Source: Paenibacillus tianjinensis
GTDB taxonomy: Bacteria > Bacillota > Bacilli > Paenibacillales > Paenibacillaceae
Direction: 5' to 3'
DNA length: 64,000 nt
Assembly: GCF_017086365.1 (NCBI RefSeq)
Contig: NZ_CP070969.1
Span: 372,001-436,000 of the forward strand
Within the stretch, counting starts at the first letter, position 1; each line of letters begins with the position of its first letter. Position numbers and translations under genes: made by a program. This document shows positions 61,009 to 64,000 of this stretch, piece by piece. A model generated the notes under the pieces. It had not been told where the DNA came from and did not search any database. It saw nothing but the letters and a program-made list of their open reading frames with translations.

Positions 61009-62148
61009 TTGAAATATTTCGATTACCTGACTCAGGAACAAGAAACGTCATTATTCTACTCTCCGCCTGTTACATTCAATCATAGAACCAGTAAGGAACT
61101 GCTTGCCTATGCCGTTGGCGCAGCCCTCTATATGCCGGCTACCCGCGCCAGCGTTGCCGAAGATATTGTGAAGCTCAGAGGAGCGGGTCTGGTCACGGTA
61201 ATCATCGATTTGGAGGATGCCATTGGTGATGGAGAGGTCTGTTTCGCTGAGGAGTCGGTGTTTAGGCATCTTTCCTTTTTATCCGCCTATACCGAGAATG
61301 AGCCTGAAGCTGAGAACGGCCTTCCGCTGATTTTTATCCGGGTCCGAAGCCCTGAACAGCTGCAGCAGCTGATTTTCCGGCTGGGTTCTCTGATTACGAT
61401 GCTGACCGGTTTCGTCTTCCCCAAATTCTCAGCAGAGAACGGTGTGGATTTCTTTGAAGCCATTGCCGATTATAACAGCTCGCGCAGCTATTCTGCACCC
61501 GTGCTGTACGGCATGCCGATTCTGGAGAGCGCCCCGATTATTTACCGGGAGAGCCGGATTGACAACCTGCTGAATATCCGCAATCTGCTCGGTGATTACC
61601 GCGATTATGTGCTGAATGTCCGAATCGGGGCAACTGATTTCTCCAGCCTGTTCGGACTACGCCGCAGCCCGGATATCAGTATCTATGACCTTACCCCCAT
61701 CCGTGACTGCATCTCGGATATCATCAATGTATTCGGACGGGTGGAAGAGGGCTATGTCATTTCAGGCCCCGTGTGGGAATATTTCGGCAATAAGGGACAC
61801 AGGAATAATTATTTCTCCAGAGCGATGGAGGGTCTGATCCGTGAAGTCACTTTGGATAAAGAGAACGGCATCATAGGCAAAACAATCATTCATCCTTCCC
61901 AGCTTAGACCTGTCCAGGCGTTGTACACGGTTCAGCATGAGGAGTACGTGGATGCATTAAGTATTGTGGAGAGCAATGATGGCAGCCGTGGTGTATTTAA
62001 AAGTGAATATTTTAACAAAATGAACGAAATTAAGCCGCATCTGAACTGGGCGAAACGTATTTTACTACGATCTCAAGTATACGGGGTGTTACATGAACAA
62101 CAGCATTTTACCTTCTTACTACCCGAGAACGAATATTCACACGTTTAA
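61009..62148 (+). CDS. HpcH/HpaI aldolase/citrate-lyase-like enzyme of Ter clusters
   Basis: A 379-residue TIM-barrel enzyme of the CitE/HpcH family. It contains LYMPATRASVAEDIVKLRGAGLVTVIIDLEDAIGDGE (metal-site region at 67-75), IFIRVRSPEQL, PKFSAENGVDFFEA, RIGATDFSSLFGLR and GKTIIHPSQLRPVQAL. The CitE-like variant is a regular member of Ter-linked biosynthetic gene sets, proposed to make a nucleotide-like or modified small molecule; the reaction is not known. The start is TTG at 61009 with AGGGGG 7 bases upstream. The next gene overlaps its end by 56 bases. Confidence 0.85.
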   Translation: MKYFDYLTQEQETSLFYSPPVTFNHRTSKELLAYAVGAALYMPATRASVAEDIVKLRGAGLVTVIIDLEDAIGDGEVCFAEESVFRHLSFLSAYTENEPEAENGLPLIFIRVRSPEQLQQLIFRLGSLITMLTGFVFPKFSAENGVDFFEAIADYNSSRSYSAPVLYGMPILESAPIIYRESRIDNLLNIRNLLGDYRDYVLNVRIGATDFSSLFGLRRSPDISIYDLTPIRDCISDIINVFGRVEEGYVISGPVWEYFGNKGHRNNYFSRAMEGLIREVTLDKENGIIGKTIIHPSQLRPVQALYTVQHEEYVDALSIVESNDGSRGVFKSEYFNKMNEIKPHLNWAKRILLRSQVYGVLHEQQHFTFLLPENEYSHV

Positions 62149-63529
62149 TATTGTTGAAAATCTGCAGGTTACGGTAACCGAAACATCCAACCCCTTTCAT
62201 ATGCCGGTGGAATCATTATTTTCAATGGCAGCCCGGATAAATAAAAAACGTTCGTTCCTCTTTGTCAGCAAAGTGCTTGGCAAGCATATTCCGGTGAACC
62301 CCTATACTCCGCTGCTTAGCGGAGCTGCACTGGGACTGCTGCTGTACCGCGAAATGGGCGGTGAGGCGGGCGGTGATACGATGGACGGGCTGCTGGATCA
62401 GGCGGTTCACGGCCTGATTCATCCGCACTATGCGGAAGAGGCTTACCGGAAACTGCTGGCGGCACGGCTCACGCTTCCGCGTCCCGTTGTCTTTATCGGT
62501 TTTGCTGAGACGGCTACCGCTCTGGGCCATAGTATGTACAACATGTTTGCCGGCGGAGCGTCATATATTCATACTACCCGTGAGGATATTCCGGAGATGG
62601 AATCGGTCGTCAGCTTTGAAGAAGAGCATTCCCATGCGGTTGACCATCTCTGCTATGCGCTGAATGCTGGCCTGCTGTCAGGGGAAGAGCCGGTTGTACT
62701 GGTGGATGATGAGATTACGACCGGGAATACGGCCATTAACACCATCCGTGATATCCAGTCTAAATTTCCGCGCAGGGAATATGTGGTGGCCTCGCTGCTG
62801 GACTGGAGAAGTGATGCTAATATTCAAGCGTACCGTGACCTGGAGCAGGAGCTGGGCATCAAGATCAGGGCCTTATCGCTGCTGCAGGGAACGATTGATG
62901 TAAAAGGGGTGCCTCTCCTTGAGGCGGACGGACGCAAAGGCCGGGTGGATGCTGACACGGGAGTGCCGGTAGTGACTACTTACGTAAGAGACAGGCTGGA
63001 GCGGCTGATGGTCAGCTCCACTGATTCCTGCGGGGAGATCAATCGCTCACCTTACCTGAAGCTGAGCGGACGTTTCGGCCTCGAATCGGCCGATAATGTG
63101 ACAATAGATCAGGAGGTTGCAAGGGTGGCGGACCAGCTGCGCAACCTGCGCGAAGGAAGCCGCACACTGGTGATGGGCGTAGGCGAATTCATGTATCTGC
63201 CGATGCGGATTGCTGCGGAGATGGGGGAGGGGGTATCCTACCAGTCCTCTACCCGCAGCCCGATTCATCCCGAGCGCAGGCCGGACTACGGGGTGCACAG
63301 CGCGTACGCCTATCCGTCAGCCGGTGATCCTGCAATCACAAACTACATTTATAATGTGGATCACGGCCAGTATGATGATATTTTTGTTCTCCTTGAACGT
63401 GAAGTGCCGGCTCAGCGCATTAAGCTGATGACAGATATTCTAAAGGGATTGGCGGGCAGCAAAGTGCATCTGATCGTACTGGCTCCTGAGCAAGAAGGGG
63501 AGGCCGCGGCAGATGAAGGGGACAGATAG
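62093..63529 (+). CDS. Phosphoribosyltransferase-domain protein of Ter clusters (PRTase_2 plus TRSP)
   Basis: A 478-residue protein. The N-terminal half is a phosphoribosyltransferase with the PRPP loop VVLVDDEITTGNTAINTI near 201-218 and an upstream FIGFAETATALGHSMY segment. The C-terminal half (about 330-460), with LVMGVGEFMYLPMRIAAEMGEGVSYQSSTRSP, fits the TRSP domain. Together they are the paired module found in Ter-associated biosynthetic clusters. It probably moves ribose-5-phosphate to or from a base-like substrate. The gene overlaps the CitE-like gene by 56 bases and the StiP-like gene by 17 bases, so the three are tightly coupled. Confidence 0.85.
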   Translation: MNNSILPSYYPRTNIHTFNIVENLQVTVTETSNPFHMPVESLFSMAARINKKRSFLFVSKVLGKHIPVNPYTPLLSGAALGLLLYREMGGEAGGDTMDGLLDQAVHGLIHPHYAEEAYRKLLAARLTLPRPVVFIGFAETATALGHSMYNMFAGGASYIHTTREDIPEMESVVSFEEEHSHAVDHLCYALNAGLLSGEEPVVLVDDEITTGNTAINTIRDIQSKFPRREYVVASLLDWRSDANIQAYRDLEQELGIKIRALSLLQGTIDVKGVPLLEADGRKGRVDADTGVPVVTTYVRDRLERLMVSSTDSCGEINRSPYLKLSGRFGLESADNVTIDQEVARVADQLRNLREGSRTLVMGVGEFMYLPMRIAAEMGEGVSYQSSTRSPIHPERRPDYGVHSAYAYPSAGDPAITNYIYNVDHGQYDDIFVLLEREVPAQRIKLMTDILKGLAGSKVHLIVLAPEQEGEAAADEGDR

Positions 63530-64000
63530 TCAGGCGCGTGTGATGCGCCACAGAATAGCACCTCCGGTTCCTATGGGCAGCTATCCCCCGGCAGACGTTA
63601 CTTTTCTGCTGAAGGACCTCAGCGATATTTCACTGGAGCTGGGGACGGCGGAGCGGGAGAAGGCAATCCAGTCTGGAGTGAGTTATTCCGAGATGCTGCC
63701 GGTGGAATATCAGCCAACGGAGCAGTATATTGAGTTGTTTCAGGAGACGCTGCGGGAATCTGCAGCGAAGGTGGCCCTGGCGGTTGCGGTAGTCTCCGAG
63801 CGGATTGTAGCTCAGCGTGGAACGGAGGGTACCGTGCTTGTCTCCCTGGCCCGGGCCGGAACGCCGGTAGGTGTGCTGATCAAACGCTACATCGCCGAAA
63901 CCTATGGAGCCGAACTGCCGCACTACAGCGTCTCAATTATCCGCGGCAAAGGCTTGGACGAAAATGCCATCCTCTACATCCTGCAGCAGCATGGGGCAGG
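63513..64000 (+). CDS. StiP-family protein (cysteine protease-like/PRTase-related), 5' part
   Basis: The frame is open to the window edge (162 full codons). It starts MKGTDSQARVMRHRIAPPVPMGSYPPADVTFLLKDLSDISLELGTAEREKAIQ, then SGVSYSEMLPVEYQPTEQYIELFQETL and VLVSLARAGTPVGVLIKRYI, which fit the StiP family known from Ter and related stress clusters. Annotation of StiP as a cysteine protease is tentative; the visible part contains no Cys. GGGGAGG lies 9 bases before the ATG, and the gene overlaps the end of the PRTase gene. The rest of the gene, and probably HAD and ATP-grasp genes of the cluster, lie beyond the window. Confidence 0.8.
   Translation, partial: MKGTDSQARVMRHRIAPPVPMGSYPPADVTFLLKDLSDISLELGTAEREKAIQSGVSYSEMLPVEYQPTEQYIELFQETLRESAAKVALAVAVVSERIVAQRGTEGTVLVSLARAGTPVGVLIKRYIAETYGAELPHYSVSIIRGKGLDENAILYILQQHGA

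Overview
The window looks like chromosome of a Paenibacillus-type Firmicute. The evidence is the ClpB/Ter/pullulanase gene set, strong AGGAGG ribosome sites with several TTG and GTG starts, an S-layer-anchored (SLH) giant protein, a PII protein, a receptor plus overlapping peptide gene of the Paenibacillus Alo type, and several families of short intergenic repeats. By eye the GC content is a little above 50%. One clearly AT-richer gene stands out at 25397-26842. No rRNA, tRNA, CRISPR array, prophage or replication origin was seen. The annotation was made by reading and recall only, without database searches.

Layout. 1-8.6 kb: 3' part of clpB, a repeat-rich intergenic stretch, an MFS transporter, a two-domain glycosyltransferase, a small unknown protein, a short-chain dehydrogenase, an AI-2E-family membrane protein and a small secreted protein. 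8.8-14.7 kb: a 1956-residue secreted protein with two lamin-tail-like domains, a metallophosphoesterase and three SLH repeats. 14.8-20 kb: an OmpR-type two-component system with a beta-propeller lipoprotein, then an IS3-family element that has landed inside the loop of an intrinsic terminator. 20.1-25.3 kb: MarR regulator, cytoplasmic-looking arylsulfotransferase and a sulfonate/nitrate/taurine-type ABC importer, with repeat units between the genes. 25.4-26.8 kb: AT-rich AAA ATPase. 27.1-31.9 kb: a tight five-gene operon for a phosphonate/iron/polyamine-type ABC importer plus a phosphodiesterase-superfamily enzyme. 32-40.7 kb: a second repeat-rich gap, a UvrD-like helicase with a zinc ribbon, a HAD phosphatase with an Imm30-like gene, a DUF445 protein, a PII protein, a GT4 glycosyltransferase and a coiled-coil secreted protein with an attenuator-like leader. 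41-45 kb: a six-PAS hybrid kinase overlapping a C39-like peptidase. 45-49.7 kb: pullulanase under an apparent LacI-family operator, glutamate synthase small subunit, and a YfcE-type phosphodiesterase.

49.9-53.5 kb: a peptide quorum-sensing locus. It consists of an XRE-TPR receptor and a 44-codon secreted propeptide that overlaps its 3' end and ends in THGAGG. Divergent to it is the agmatine-to-putrescine operon aguA-aguB. 53.7-56.1 kb: a polar amino acid ABC importer. 56.2-64 kb: a Ter stress-response cluster (TerB, three TerD, a TerD-TerA fusion, TerC, a CitE-like lyase, a phosphoribosyltransferase and the start of a StiP-type protein) with an ECF-sigma-type promoter at its head. The window cuts this cluster at its 3' end.

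The observations I rate highest are the Alo-type signalling locus, the Ter cluster with its degenerate TerD module, the intracellular arylsulfotransferase/importer unit, the orphan Imm30-like gene, the terminator split by an insertion sequence, and the three intergenic repeat families.
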